Source of the DNA: Bostrychus sinensis
Taxonomy: Eukaryota; Chordata; Actinopteri; Gobiiformes; Eleotridae
Reading direction: 5' to 3'
NCBI GenBank assembly: GCA_020698575.1
Contig: CM036255.1
Location: 21,256,501 to 21,320,500 of the forward strand
Length of the DNA: 64,000 nucleotides
The notes under the pieces are model-generated. The model was not told the DNA's origin. It was given only the letters and a program-made list of their open reading frames with translations, and made no database searches. Positions 11,291 through 23,870 of this stretch are shown in pieces (the first letter of the stretch is position 1; the number at the start of each line of letters is the position of its first letter). A program made the translations under genes and the position numbers.

Positions 11291-14161
11291 GCAGTGTCAA
11301 TGAAGATGCTGTATGCATGAGTACTGCCAAAAGAGAGTTTTTATTGTCAGGCGGCCAGGATTAATGTTTTTGCAAAGCGTCTAAATATTTCTATTTTGAT
11401 ACAGATCTTAAAGCAACACACTGTAACCGTTCAGGATTTGCTCCCAATAAAGGACTTTGTCTGCAGCTGCACTGCTGCAAGGTCACCTGATATGCATCTT
11501 GTGTTATATTTAGAGATTTGTGGTTTGTTAAATACAGAGGTAGGAGAAGTATTGAAATTCTGTACTCAAATAAAAGTGCTGTTACTTCAGAAAACTAATA
11601 TAACTACTACTAAAATTATACACCTCACTTTTAACATTGGGTGCACTTGACATCTATGTATCTTTGAATTGGGCATTATTTGATATGTCAGAAAACCTTT
11701 AAAGTAACCAATCTAAAACAAAATGCTTTTCATATTTGTAACAGTATTAGCAATGTCTGATAAGTGAATTATTTTGATTCTAAAAGGACTGAAAGCTCTG
11801 CCATATGTGGGACAGCTCATTTTGGCCCTACACCTGCATACCTTCCTCAGCAGCCGGGACAGATTCAATCATTACTCTGCAAACTGATAGCCCTTGGGAT
11901 TACCCCTGACACACCGCATCATCCCATACATCAGCGTGAGTGGAGTGTCCCAACCCGATGCAGGTGGCAGCAGCAGCAGTGGTAGTAGGAGCAGCAGTGG
12001 GACGCGCAGTGGGAACAGGCGGGACGGCGTTTCTCAGTCTATCTCAGTGCCAGCTCATGTTCCTCTGCACGACTGCGGAAACCTGCTCCAGCCGAGAAGG
12101 TCTGGCAGACACAACACAACAGCCTGAGAGTGGGAGGGAGAGAGGGGAAGACTCTCAGTACTTTCAAACTATTAATTGGGAGTGTAGGGCTAAAACTGGA
12201 CTTTAAAAAACACATCCATTTTATCTGAATATACTCACATTTAACTCTTATAATACATTTTTGTGAATAGCTCAGATGGAAAATAAACTGTTACATGCAT
12301 AGACTGGTTGGACTAAAATGTTGTAGGCGGACTGACCATACATTGTGCCAAGTCCAATATGATAATGTGAGTGAATAAGTAATAAGCAAACAGAATACAG
12401 ACAAAAACCAGTCTCCAGGGGTCAGACTTTGGTCAATAAATCAATCCTTTTCCTTGCAGCAGTCCAGAAAAATTATCTATTTAAGCTTTAACTTACAAAA
12501 CAGCATGAACCGCACTGAGAACATGTCCAAACTCTCAAATGTGTTTTTGCCCAAACCTTTTTCACAGGACCCAAAAGATTTATGACATATTTAAGCAACA
12601 TTTGGTTATTTTGGTAAACATTTAATGCAATATCTATGTTGCATTGTTTAATATACACAAAGCTTTGATACATAAACAGATATTTTTATGAGCATTTTTT
12701 TCTTCTCAGTCCACAGGAAAGTGTCCACATGAACTTGACACAATATAGCTCTATGAAAGCATTTAAAGAATATCCATTTTGTGACTAAATCTTCTTACTG
12801 TGTGGACAAAAGTCTCAAGTGCATAGAAAAATGTGTGTTTATAAAGAAGTCTATGTAAATGCTGCCAGGCCCCCTGTTTCATGTCAAGAAACCCTCACTA
12901 TGGATTTGAGGTGATTATTTTCATGATGTTATGTTATCACAGGGTTACTTTAAATAGATTGCATGACCAACCAATGTTTTGTGTCACATTTTATTAGATT
13001 ATAGGAAAGCCACAAGCCTGGGAATGGAGTGGTGGCCGACTCAGCCCACACTGGAGGGTGCAGACAGGAGAGAAAGGTTTACAGAGGAGGGGGGCTTGCG
13101 TTTGAGGGATTTGCAGGTGCAGCTTGAACAACCAGTGACCTTAATGGTGCATTAAATCCAGCTGTTGCTTATCCACGACTTTTCTCCAATCCCTCTAACA
13201 CCTTCGACTGTGCAAGAGGCCGCGCTCTGCACCGCCGTTCCCACCACACGGAGCTCCCAGGCAGTATAGGGAAAAGGGTAATGTGCGAAAGACAGTAACA
13301 GCGCTTTTTGAGATGGAAAAGCCCGATACTTGATCCGCCAGTTCAGAAAAATAGACCGGCTGTGTGATTCCACCCAAGGAGCGACAGATAAGACGAGCAG
13401 ATAAACTAGGAAAAGTGGTAATGGAGATTTGTGTTGACTCTATCTCCCTGGCTTTGTCAATATTAGTCAAGTGAAAGGTCCAGATAAAAATGTGAGGTGC
13501 AAAAGAGCTATAGGGGATCAAGATAGACTGTGATAATGGTTGTGTAATAGCTACTTCAAGAAAACTAGACAGAAGGAGAGAGAGAGAGAGGGTTGGAGCA
13601 GTGGTATTGTTGTTTAAGATAACAATAAGCGCTTGGGCTCAACAACAGGAACTCTCTGCTTCCTGAGCTGGAGACTGGGAAAGGGAAGGAGTGAGTAAAA
13701 GTTCGTCAGTGCGTTTTCAGGAACACTGAGAAGGAGTCTGGCCAACATACTTCATGCATTAGTGGGAAGGAAGGATTTTGATCTCGGGGAAAATGAATTG
13801 AGTCTGTCTAGCCAGGTGGCAGGTGAAGTCTGGGCTTTCAAAGATATCTGATAAGATATAGCCTGGAGACAAGCCATTATTACTGAAAAATGTAATTGGC
13901 TAATTCATCTCACGTGGATAAGAAGTCATTATATCCAACAGTATTATCTGTAAGAACATACTGTAAACTGTACTGTCAGCTTGACATAAGGCACCACTCT
14001 GAGATACAGCTTGATAGTGCTTCTGGGAATACCTGTCTATTCACTAAAGTGGAAATATTTTCCATGTGTCAAATAAAGTTATTATTCCAGTTTTAACAAT
14101 AATAAATGGTCCTAGTAAAACTAATAAAAAGTAATCGGGTTTTGATTGTATCAGATTTAAC
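11291..14161. other. Intergenic, no gene recognised
   Basis: 11770-12130 and 13000-13550 look repeat-free and relatively GC-rich, so they are candidates for conserved non-coding DNA, but no exon with splice sites is evident. A (GA)n tract lies near 13575-13590. Confidence 0.4.
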
Positions 14162-14445
14162 CAGAGGTGGAAGAAGTACTCAAAATCTTGTTACTTGAAA
14201 ATGATATTACTCAGATAGAAGTACTCAACAATTACTTATCACTTGTGTAAAAGTTAAAAGTATTGAATGTAAAGTTTACAGTCAAGACTTTAAGTAAAAA
14301 GTACTTCCAGTGATTACCACTACCACAGAACAGACACTACAATTACTATGACTACTACCACTAAAACCTTCTTTACTACTAATAATATTATTGCCTCTAC
14401 TTCAGCTGTGACTACTATTACTGTTACTACTCACTTTGCCCCCAA
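14162..14445. repeat. Trinucleotide-core element, copy 2
   Basis: It begins GAGGTGGAAGAAGTACTCAA, continues with TTACTTG and GTAAAAGT arm motifs, then a degenerate (ACT)n tract (14310-14435) ending at CACTTTGCCCCC, the reverse complement of the GGCAAAGT motif in copy 1. Confidence 0.75.
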
Positions 14446-16394
14446 ATAAAAAAAAAAACTAAACAAAACAAAACCTTAATATACCAAATTTAAGATTTTA
14501 AAACATTTTCTTGAGAAGTAGTAAAAAACAAACAAACAAACAAAAAAACATCTATGGTAATCTAAGTATAAAACTGCTGCTGTTGTTGTTGTTGTTGTAG
14601 TCTATATACATTGTGTTCCTCAGTCTCCATTTTGTCCTTACATGTGACTGAACGCCCTGGTGGTGGTGTGGTCCGTCTTGTCTTGTTGACGTGAATTATC
14701 TGACACACTAAGCAGGGCAGGAATGCGTGTTAACTTTGAAAGTGAGCCAAGAGACAGCTGAGGTGACCGTATCAAAGACGATACAAGACGGGTGGGGAGC
14801 GTCCCATCAGGGGGTCCGGGTTTCCAAGCAAAGGCCTTTGGAACTTTTGACATGCAGACTTACTCATAAATATCCCTGAGCCAAGATCATTCAGGGATAG
14901 TGAGTGTATTAAATAGCTGTGATAATAGCTGTGAGACCTAAACGCTACTTAGGGGCCACTTAATGAAGTTGGTGGCTCCTGAAGTGGGTGTGAGGTCAAA
15001 ATGTGGTTGGGTGGTTTAAACCTTATGAGAAAAAAGCACTTTGTCTTGGCCTGTGTGCCCTGTGTAAAAGACTACACACCTGTTCACATGGGAAATGCGA
15101 GTTGTTTTTTTTCCTGGATTTGAGTAAACCCATGTAATCATATTAATAGTATAGTATAATAAGAATCGTGGGGAAAAAAAAAACTTTATGAAGTAATAAA
15201 GACTATTATTAAGGAGTTTAATCTGCTGCCACACTCCAATAAGGCAATATTTGAATGCTAGAGATACATCTTGTTACAGACAAACCTTGCTAAAAAGAAA
15301 AAATACATATATATTGGTAAAAATGGAAGCAAATAAAAATTTACAATGAAAGATGTTTAATTAGGCAGAGATAATTGCTGGTTCGAATTGGTCCAAGCTA
15401 AACTGTAAATGTAAAGTCCAAATTTCAGTTCAATGTCCTATATTATTGTTTTGAGGTTTCACATTAGTTGAGTTTTACATTTGTTAATAAAAATACAAGC
15501 AGAATAGGAGCTTGGTGATTGGAAATGCTGATTTTGTTGTAAAAGCACCGGTGACGGCATCGGTAAAGTCATGTAGTCCAGCTTTATTGAAGTCGGTGGC
15601 TGCTGAAGTGGGTGCAAGGTCATCATGCAGTGGAGTGTGACTGCTCTGAACCATATGAGAAAAAAACACTTGTTTTGCCCCTCTGTGCCCCGTGTAAAAG
15701 ACTACACACCTGTTTAAGCTTCTGGGGTTGACAGTGGAAGAATGCACCCGCCCCTTCCCCCTCACCCAAAATCTCCATCTCTATGCCCTCAGTGCTGTCC
15801 TAATACATCTCATCACATGGCCCATGTTCGAGCATTGTTTGTTGACCTTTTGAAGACGTCATTACTTATTATCTTCACGCTTCGGGTAATTCGGTCCCCA
15901 TAACTCTCACAACAACACCCCCCCCCCCCCCCCCCCTCCCCTCCCAACACCATCACCCCGTCCTCCCCCTTTAACCATGTCGCCATAATATGTGCATCTG
16001 ATCCAATGGTTTTTGTCAGCCATTAACAATGAACAACGGACTGTCCCTCTGTCCGTACGAAGGCTATCGGGCCAGAACACGCTGTCCTCTGCCATTATCG
16101 TTATTGACAGTGGAACTAATTGGCACATGGTTATGAGACGTCCCCGAGGGCCATTTTAAATTGGACTGCACAATTTCCTTCAACATCTGATAGGCAAGAG
16201 TGTGTGTATCGGGAGCCGAGGAGCTATTGATTATAAATGTATTAATGTAGGTCATGATGCAGCCGGGCTCGTGGATATAGGGCTACATGTCTAGACTGCA
16301 ATGGACTGACCACATCTCGTGTTTACATAATGGATGATGATCGGAGTAAGTGTGGAATTGAAAGATGGAAAATAAATCTAATTTTTTTCAGCAT
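14446..16394. other. Intergenic, no gene recognised
   Basis: It holds short simple repeats (TGT/TTG at 14580-14600, C19 at 15918-15936). Blocks near 15020-15080 and 15655-15715 resemble each other (TATGAGAAAAAARCACTTTG..GTAAAAGACTACACACCTG), so they are copies of one small dispersed repeat. 15950-16330 is repeat-free and is discussed in the findings. Confidence 0.45.
15918..15936 (+). repeat. Homopolymer C tract
   Basis: Nineteen consecutive C, followed by further C-rich sequence. Such a tract is prone to sequencing and replication slippage. Confidence 0.95.
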
Positions 16395-17290
16395 AGATGG
16401 ATGAAGTGGTAATAGTACTCCGAGTCTGTATCCAAGTAAAAAGTACTGCTACTGCAAAATAATATTACTCAAGTAGAAATAAGAGTACCTAACAAAATCA
16501 TTACTATTAAACAAAATGAGGGTAAAGTAAAGATGCATGTTTGGTAACTTTTCTTTAATCAATTAATTGGTAGTCTTAATAAACAATTATTGATTAACCA
16601 CTGGCTTGACCTCACCTATTATTGCTTTTTATAAAAAACAGCTCTTTATTAAATTCAAAGTCATGAACCATAATAAAAATGGGCTTTGTAAAACTAAAGT
16701 TATATGCTTGTATATTTTAGCAAACAATTGTTTCATTTTATGTTTAATTTGCTGTACCTTTACTCTACTGTACAGCAGAAAGATTAATTGTTAGTATTTC
16801 TTTCAATTGATTATGGTCATAATGTCGGTTCATCGATTAACCAAACCACAAACCCCCCTAGTGTAAAGTTTACTTAAGTAATAAGTGCTTCTTCTACCAA
16901 TTTTAGTACTACCACTACAGCTGTGCTACTATCAATACTACTACTAGTACTAATACTAATACTAGGCCACTACTATTAATCCTATCACTCGTATAACCTA
17001 TTACTCCTACTACTCTCATTACTAGTTGCACTACAACTACTAATACTACTACTGCTACAACTCCTACTACCTCTGTTATTTTTGCTACTGCTATTACTGC
17101 TGTTATTGAGGACAACAAATACATTTACTCATACTCAGAAGGTACATATTCTTAAAAAAAATTAAAAGGTAAATGACTTTCCATCTCTAGTAACAGAGAT
17201 GGAAAGTAAAAAGTACTGCTACTCCAAATTCCAGTACTACTGTAACTACTATTAATACTTCTACTTTTACTTTCAATGTAAGATGGCACA
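16395..17290. repeat. Trinucleotide-core element, copies 3a and 3b (broken)
   Basis: Arm motifs at 16395-16490 (GTAAAAAGTACTGCTACTGCAAAATAATATTACTCAAGTAG in several pieces) recur at 16860-17290 around a degenerate (ACT)n tract (16900-17105). The intervening 16500-16860 is AT-rich with ATTAATTG-like blocks in both orientations. It may be another insertion. Confidence 0.6.
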
Positions 17291-18465
17291 TTGATTTCAA
17301 GACAAACATGGCGAGCTTCATCGACGTGCAGAGGTTTTCCTAATGAGCGCCCCTGGAGAACATGCTGTAGATCACCAAACTACACAAAGTTACATACAAA
17401 ACTCATTAAATCTGCTCAATGGATGCAAGCTTCACTGGCCCCATTCGAGATACCGCCGCTGGACGCTCATTATACTGACGACGTTCTTCCTTGTTCCACC
17501 AGATTAGCCGCGGTAGCTCGGAGTGGTCAGGCCTATCACATGGCGTTGGCCCACTGATGTCAATTGATTTTACAAACTAATTACAACCTAGTTTGTGTTT
17601 AAACGTGCCAGAATTTAAATTACTCAAGAAATCAATATCTGTCACGGGAAAAACGACATGACTACATTTCATTTTGCACCAAGAAATGCATTGTCCTCAG
17701 TAAAGCAGCATCCACACAAACAGTACAGTATAGAAGGTATACCAGCACCATTGTGGCTGACATTGACTTTATGTCGAAAATGCAAAAGGTCAAGGATTCG
17801 AGGATTATGGATTTGTCGTAGGCACTGGCCTGAGTAATAACCTGAAAGCTGATTGCAGCCGGACCAGCGAGACATGGCGGTTTGTCACTGCACATAAATG
17901 AAGTTGATTAGGTTAGACCGCTCTTGTTTGTCTGCTTACATTGCTGGACACTGGCCATATTGAGCCCCCTCCCCTCTCGTACCTCTCAAGCTTCAGGCGG
18001 CAGACATGACTTGACCTCTCTGAAATAGGACCCTCTTGCTCCTCGCTGACCCCCCCAGGCACCTGCCAACCTTTCACCCCTTCCTGTCAAAGCATCTGCA
18101 TGGGTCTGAAGTGCTGATGTGGTAACAGGAGTTGTCCGACTTCAGAAAGGGTCTCTCCCTTTGACGCAGATCAAATCCCATGTTTCCCCTTTCTGCACAT
18201 CATACTTCAGAGTAGCTGTCATTATGTTTCACACTGCTTACATGTTGCAGGGACATTTAAATGGACTTAGTTTAAAAGTGCATTTAAGTATCTTAGGCCT
18301 ACTTGTAGTTGTTTAATTTCTCTGAATGTGTAGGACACTTCAGTATAATGTGGTATACACTGTAGCTTTAGGTGTGTGAGGCAGACAGTGGCACAGTAAA
18401 CACATTTAAGAAACACTGTTGAGAGTAATAATCAATTATTTTTAGACCAACAATTTTTAGACGCA
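17291..18465. other. Intergenic, no gene recognised
   Basis: 17300-17560 is richer in CpG than its surroundings and carries two short open frames. Neither resembles a known protein nor has convincing splice sites. The rest shows nothing recognisable. Confidence 0.4.
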
Positions 18466-18467
18466 TA

Positions 18468-19208
18468 CACTTAGGTCCATAAGTATTTGGACACTGACAC
18501 AAGTTTTGCTATTTTAGATTTTTTACCAAAACTGTTATACTGGTATACAGTTATATAATTCGTATGTGCGTAAGTGCAGACTCTCAGCTGTAATTTGAGA
18601 GTATTCACACACAAAAGGTTTAAAAAGCCACAAAGTTCATGGATGGCACTTCACACCACAGATGGACAATGACCCAAAAAACAACCTGCAAAAGCAACCC
18701 AGGAGTTTTTTAAGGCAAATAAGTGGAATATTCTGCAATGGCAGGGGTCAGTCAACAGATCTCAGCCCGAACAAGCATTAATTTAACTTATTTAAGACAA
18801 AACTTAAAGCAGAAAGACCCACAAATGACCAACATCTGAAGACAGCTGCAGTAAAGGCCTGGTAAAGCAACATAAAATAGGAAACCCAGTGTTTGGTGAT
18901 GTCCATGGGCTCCAGACATCAGGCAGTCATTTCCTGCAAAGGATTTTCCCCAAAGTAAAAAAAAAAAGAACATTTTATTCATAGTAACATTGATCTGTCC
19001 AATTACTTTTCAGCCCCTGAAAAAGAGGCAGCTACACATTACAGAGCTGTAATTCCTAAACCCTTTGTCCGATTTGTACATGAATACTCTCAAATTACAG
19101 CTGAGAGGCTGCACTTTAAGCAATTATACCACTGTATCTTGAATATGTTTAGGTCATTAGCTAAAATAACAAAACGTGTCAGTGTCCAAATATTTATGGA
19201 CCTAACTG
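18468..19208 (+). mobile_element. Tc1/mariner relic, 741 bp, TA target duplication
   Basis: The ends are inverted copies beginning CA(C/G)TTAGGTCCATAA and continuing ATTTGGACACTGACAC. Each is flanked by TA (18466-18467 and 19209-19210), the Tc1 target site. At 18660-18780 the interior decodes, with frame changes, to the Tc1 segment QMDNDPK and a later DLSPN, the region of the second Asp and downstream Pro-Asp-Leu-Asn block. The copy is internally deleted and inactive. Confidence 0.9.
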
Positions 19209-19295
19209 TATTTTATAGTCACCCCCTGCTGGCTAACATGAGGTACTTGCCAGATTTAACCTTAGCTTCTTTTTTTTAAATAAAAGGTCTTTGCT

Positions 19296-19460
19296 TTTGG
19301 CTTTTCTCTTCTGCGGTCACCAAAATAAATCCTCTGCTTCCCAGTGTGCTATGATTTCCAGATAGATTTGGCATAGGTTTTACAGTGGATACACTTCATG
19401 GCACGACTATCATCCAGCCTTGGGACTGGCATAAGGAGTACACTGGCTTGTGACTCTGTG
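19296..19460 (+). repeat. Dispersed repeat family R, copy 1
   Basis: It matches the order seen in the other R copies: CTTTTGGCTTTTCTCTTCTG, CGGTCACCA, then GATTTGGCATAGGTTTTACA, then CTTGGGACTGGCATAAGGAGTACACTGGCTTGTG. Other copies are at 24866/25706, 35690, 39030, 39885, 45275 and, inverted, 45925. I cannot assign the family by name. It is SINE-sized or a LINE 3' tail. Confidence 0.75.
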
Positions 19461-21049
19461 CGGATAGTGTTGTGTTTTGTTTGTTTTTTGCTAAAATATG
19501 AATACTATTAAACACCAAAACCAGTCAAATGCAACAATAGTACAGCACTGTGGACCTACTATTTCAATTCTCTCTTTGCTTGTAAACTTGGACAAAGAGA
19601 AAACTCCTCAAGGTCTTCATCAAGATAACAGCACAGTGTGACTAAGCTTTGCATGTAAACCAAGGCTTTTTCAGTCCTTGCCCCTGTCCACACCTCGGTA
19701 TTTCTTGGACCGCTCTGTCTCTCCCTCTCCTGTCTCTGATGCAGACTGTGATGTGTGCACAGCTGGTCCTGACACAGCCGGCCAGGAAACGTGTGCTTTA
19801 CTGATCCCCTGTTGACATTCGAATTTGACTTGCCTTTCACTTTTTTTTTTTTTTTTTTAAGAGATGAGGTATTTTAACAGCACCAGGGCCACCGAGGTCC
19901 AACTCAGCATGTTCGACCACAGCACTGAGCCAACTTAAAATACGCAGCGACGTCCTGTTCTTCCAGTGTCAATTCTTGGGACGTAAAACTTTATCCGAAT
20001 TTGTGGTTTCTACCCCACGTGCAGTGGCCTCACAGCTGCTCACCCCATTTATTTTCAAGAATTTTCTGTCATTAGTTGCGCCAAAATGCTATCCCACACC
20101 TCACTTTTATGGAAACGATAATAATTCTGTTGTTAAGTTACATGAAGGAATGTATATAGACCTACATCTGAAGCTATGCCAGACATGAAGTTGTTGCCCC
20201 TCAAGGCCGAGAGCAGTGCATTGTGGTCCGGTCAGCTTCACACACACTCAAGCGAAATAGAGCGTTTTATTGGTCTAAAGTAGTGAACCATTTCATTGAG
20301 AGCTAAAAGAAAACGTTTAAAAAGGAACGAGGTATCCAGATTTGAGCCTCTTAATGTACTTTATGGAACATAGTTAAGAGATTATCACATATTCTTCTAT
20401 TTAACAAGCCTATGTGTGAATTTGTCATAATGTGGCTTTATCCGGCCAAATGGACTTAAGAATGTTTTTTGTTTTGTTTTGTTGTTGGTTTTTTTGACTG
20501 GCTTTACTCATTTTGTTTATGTGGCACACGCTCTACCAGGAGAGCCACCAAAGCACTGCAGAAAAAACAGTTTAATCATCTAACAGTTTATTGTGTTGGT
20601 AATCATCATCTATGGGAAATATATATAAATATATATATATATATATTTCCCATATGTCATCTAGGTTTAATTATCAGACTCTTATTGATTAGTCTACACA
20701 ATTTGTCAACATTGAATTAATGGCTGTCACTAATCTAGAAACGCGATGTTTAATGAGGCAGTTATATTTGTGCAATGACATGGTCTAATGCTAAACTCAG
20801 AGCTAGAAGTTTAATAAGGCAAGTTTAAAACTTCATTTTAAAGTTATGCATTAGTATTTTGAAGTTGGTCCATGAGTATTTGTTTAATAAAATCAAGGCA
20901 GGAAACAAGGCTATGCTGTTTTTGTGAGAGACAAACATATTTGAGTAGCATACCTTTAACATATTATTTGCTAATACAGTTGTTTTTTAGGGATGCTTTA
21001 GAGCCCTTTTGGTAATGGAAACGCCCTGTTAAATGAAAGCACCTCATCT
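19461..21049. other. Intergenic, no gene recognised
   Basis: A T run at 19840-19858 and an AT hairpin (20612-20653) are the only structures noted. Confidence 0.4.
20612..20653. repeat. AT-rich hairpin
   Basis: ATGGGAAATATATAT pairs with ATATATATTTCCCAT across an (AT)n centre. The non-AT bases GGG/CCC at the stem ends make the symmetry more than a plain AT repeat. It may be a short foldback or a slipped microsatellite. Confidence 0.7.
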
Positions 21050-21230
21050 TTTTATTTTTTCATTTTTTTAGGCTTTACTGTTGGGACAGAGTATAGTAGG
21101 AAATTGAGGAGAGAGCAGGGAGAGACATTCAGCAAACTACCAGAGTCCAGATTCAAACCCACAACACTGAGGCAGGCTGTAGTTGCCCTGTATATGAGCC
21201 GCAGCTCTACCACTGAGCCATACAACAGTG
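21050..21230 (-). mobile_element. tRNA-derived SINE
   Basis: On the minus strand the head reads TGGCTCAGTGGTAGAGC (box A) and, about 50 bases on, GGGTTTGAATCTGGACT (box B), the internal promoter of RNA polymerase III genes. The body is CT-rich (TGTCTCTCCCTGCTCTCTCC), as in common teleost SINEs. The tail ends in an A-rich run (AAGCCTAAAAAAATG). It is too diverged to be a functional tRNA. Confidence 0.85.
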
Positions 21231-21284
21231 CATGCGCCTTCATATCTTTACCATTTTAGTTCATTTATTCTATCCTATTTTACT

Positions 21285-21485
21285 AAACATTTTTGCAACA
21301 ATTAACGTAAATAAATTTAATAGCATTTTGTGGTTTCTCTTACACAAGCAATAATCAAACTACTTCTAACAGCTAACCATCAGTATTTGAGATACTGCAA
21401 CAACTGTTCTGTGCTGAGGGTTCATTTTATCTTACTTCCACCTGAGTCATTTTAATTTATAGTAACAGTATTTTGTCTTAAGTTT
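21285..21485 (+). repeat. Dispersed repeat family S, copy 1 (partner 23690-23870)
   Basis: It shares with 23690-23870 GCAACAATTAACRTAA, AGCATTTT, the TACRCAAGCAMTAATCAA-like block, the CACTGCAACA-like block and TTATCTTACTTCCACYY..TCATT..AATTTATAGTAACAG. Same strand, about 2.4 kb apart. Confidence 0.75.
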
Positions 21486-22444
21486 TACCTTTATAGGCTC
21501 CGTAAGTGCTACAAGTGTATCTCTGTAGCTTCAAGGCTGCCAGTTCAATCCTTTTCATTTCAAATACCTAATTTTTCATCTAATAGACACATTTATTCAC
21601 CCAGCTCCTATTTACTTATCATAATTTTCTACAATCCCCCTGCACCTGTTCAGTTTAACGTCGCCTCTCATTACAACAATGGCCTGATTTATTACACAGT
21701 TATGCAATAACCTGTACTGCAGACATTACACAACATTAAAATAACAATACAAATAACATGCACATACACAAATCCAATACAGGAGGATATTCCACTGGAG
21801 TAAACAGTTAATGGCATTAGCCCAGTCTCTGCAGTGCACTGGGTTATACACTATGTGGCCATATGTGTCTAGCATTACTGTCACCCCTCATTTATTATGG
21901 CGAGGCAAGATGGCCGCACAACGCCCCTCAAATCCTCTTAGCCAACATTTAGCTGATTGATTTTTCCCCCCTCTACCTCAATTCAGATTATCAATGTGAT
22001 AAAAGTAGGAAGTGGTCTATTATTAATGCCACTGAGTCTCGCGGGTCGGATAGATGGACGAGAAGAGACGTATAAATCTTTTAGCAGCAGCGTCGTCGTC
22101 TGGAAGAGTAATATCACAGAGGCTGTTATTGAATTTAAAGGCAGGGCACCGTGAGTGAAAGGAATAAACATCGAGTGTGATTCAATCCTGTCACACAAAT
22201 ACCCAGAGGGGCTTTAGGAGACTGGATTGTGGACATTTAGGCTTATGACATATTAATAATGAATATATATGGACTAAAAAGTAAGACTATATTTCTGTGA
22301 TCTGGCTGGTCAACCATCCCTCTTTAAACTTTTTGTGACATTATATTTAGATCCGAACTTTTACATACATTTGTGGAGAAAAAAATCTTGCATTGTTACA
22401 TTCAGCTAAAGATTGAGTTATTGAACATTTGAGTTACATAGTAA
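21486..22444. other. Intergenic, no gene recognised
   Basis: 21890-22160 is repeat-free with several CpG and could be a conserved non-coding block. No exon is supported. Confidence 0.4.
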
Positions 22445-22790
22445 TTCATTCATTTTTACCTCTGCCAAAAAGGGTTATGTTTTATGGCTTTGGTTAGTTT
22501 ATTTGTAAGTCTGTTGGCAAGATAACTTAAAAACTAATGGTCTGGATTTAGCATGTTTTTAAATATTCTGCACCATTGTGAGATAGCGCCAGAGTACATA
22601 CTAACTCCAGCCACAAGAGGTCAGAAAGGGAACAAATGATTTGTTTACATTCTTTCCCATTGTGAGATATATCGGAGCTTTGTTGCTTATTGAAAGAAAA
22701 GCATTTACCCCTGAACTAGAAGATCCCTGGTTTGAGTCCAGGTCTGGGTGCTATACTTTTACTATTGTGGGATAGGGCCAATGGCTTGCT
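22445..22790 (+). repeat. Dispersed repeat family T, copy 1 (partner 36560-36770)
   Basis: It shares ATACTAACTCCA(G/C)CCACAAGAGGTCAG and AGGAACAAATGA followed by CATTGTGAGATA with 36650-36770. Its start (ACCTCTGCCAAAAAGGGTTATG..) resembles an old DNA-transposon terminus. Near 22700-22740 a GGTTTGAGTCCAGGTC box-B-like motif occurs. Confidence 0.65.
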
Positions 22791-22829
22791 CTTTGAGTGC
22801 TTTTAGTTCATGAATTCAGTGGTATTTAA

Positions 22830-23670
22830 AGGTCCCCTTTTATGCTAAATTGACTTTTTTGAGCTTTTAACCATGTTTTAATGTTGCTTACACCCCAAAA
22901 ACGTACCTGGAGAAGTGTTTTGTTTCATCCACGCATGTTTGAGTAATCCTGTTTGTTGAGCCCATCCTCTTCTAACGATCTGGAAACGCTCGATCTCACT
23001 GCTCTACATAAAATGTGAAACCAAGAAGTAGTGCTGCGTGTTTCTAAAGCCCATGCACCGTCCCGGACTCGTTAGACTCACTTAAATTGCCATCTCTACG
23101 AAGCAGTCAGCTCATTTACCTATTTGTTAGCATCATGTTGCTAATAGCCGAGCTAATTAGCCATTTAAGCACTGTTCAGTCCCCACTGTTGCCAGCAGAG
23201 GGCATCCGACACTTAATCCAATTCACTGTAAAAAAAAATAATAATAAAAATAAAAAATCTGTAACATTTAGTGTAAAATATTGGCAGCTGTTGTTGCCAG
23301 AATTTTACCGTAAAAAAATCTGGTGACTTTTACATTAAACTAAGCACTTTTTCTGCCTTGTCTATGAAACACTGTCCCTGATCTGCATAAAAATATTGTT
23401 TTATGGTACAGTAATGGAAAAAAACTACTGTAATTCATTGTAAAGTTTTATATTGTCACCAGATTTGTTTACAGTAAAACTCTGGTAACCACAGCTGCCC
23501 ATCAATTTCATTGATTATTTTTAATTTTATTTCTCTGTAAAGTTAAAGTAACAGCTCCCCATATGAAGACTTTTTCCACACACATTATTTTAAGTTATAA
23601 AACATGAAAGAGTGATGCAAAGGTGTCTAAAACTATTCAGAGAGCCTGAAAAAAGCACAATATTGGACCT
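22830..23670. mobile_element. piggyBac-like MITE, 841 bp, TTAA target duplication
   Basis: Both sides carry TTAA (22826-22829 and 23671-23674). The termini AGGTCCCCTTTTATGCT and, inverted, AGGTCCAATATTGTGCT match at 13 of 17 positions. TTAA duplication is the hallmark of piggyBac elements, and AAAGGTCC termini are very common in teleosts. No transposase is present. A palindromic segment (23283-23499) lies inside and is probably a second element. Confidence 0.8.
23283..23499. repeat. Foldback with 45-base arms inside the piggyBac-like MITE
   Basis: 23283-23327 and 23455-23499 are inverted copies agreeing at 40 of 45 positions. Both start GGCAGCTGT and end AAATCTGGTGAC (second arm read on the minus strand). 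The 127-base loop is AT-rich. Flanking CACTGTAAAA-type motifs suggest a small nested MITE. Confidence 0.85.
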
Positions 23671-23689
23671 TTAACTTTACTTTTTAGCA

Positions 23690-23870
23690 ACAATTAACAT
23701 AACTTCACTAGCATTTTACTTTTTTCCTCTTACTCAAGCACTAATCAAGCTAACTACTTTTACTATCTCTGTATTTGACCCACTGCAACTATTGAATTTC
23801 CCCACTGTCAGTTACTTTTATCTTATCTTACTTCCACTCAACTCATTGTAATTTATAGTAACAGAATTTT
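23690..23870 (+). repeat. Dispersed repeat family S, copy 2 (partner 21285-21485)
   Basis: Second copy of the repeat described at 21285-21485, starting just after the TTAA target of the piggyBac-like element. Confidence 0.75.

Noticed and set aside
17291..17557. 88-codon frame and the nearby ATGGCGAGC start
   Set aside because: No recognisable domain; CpG content alone does not support a gene.
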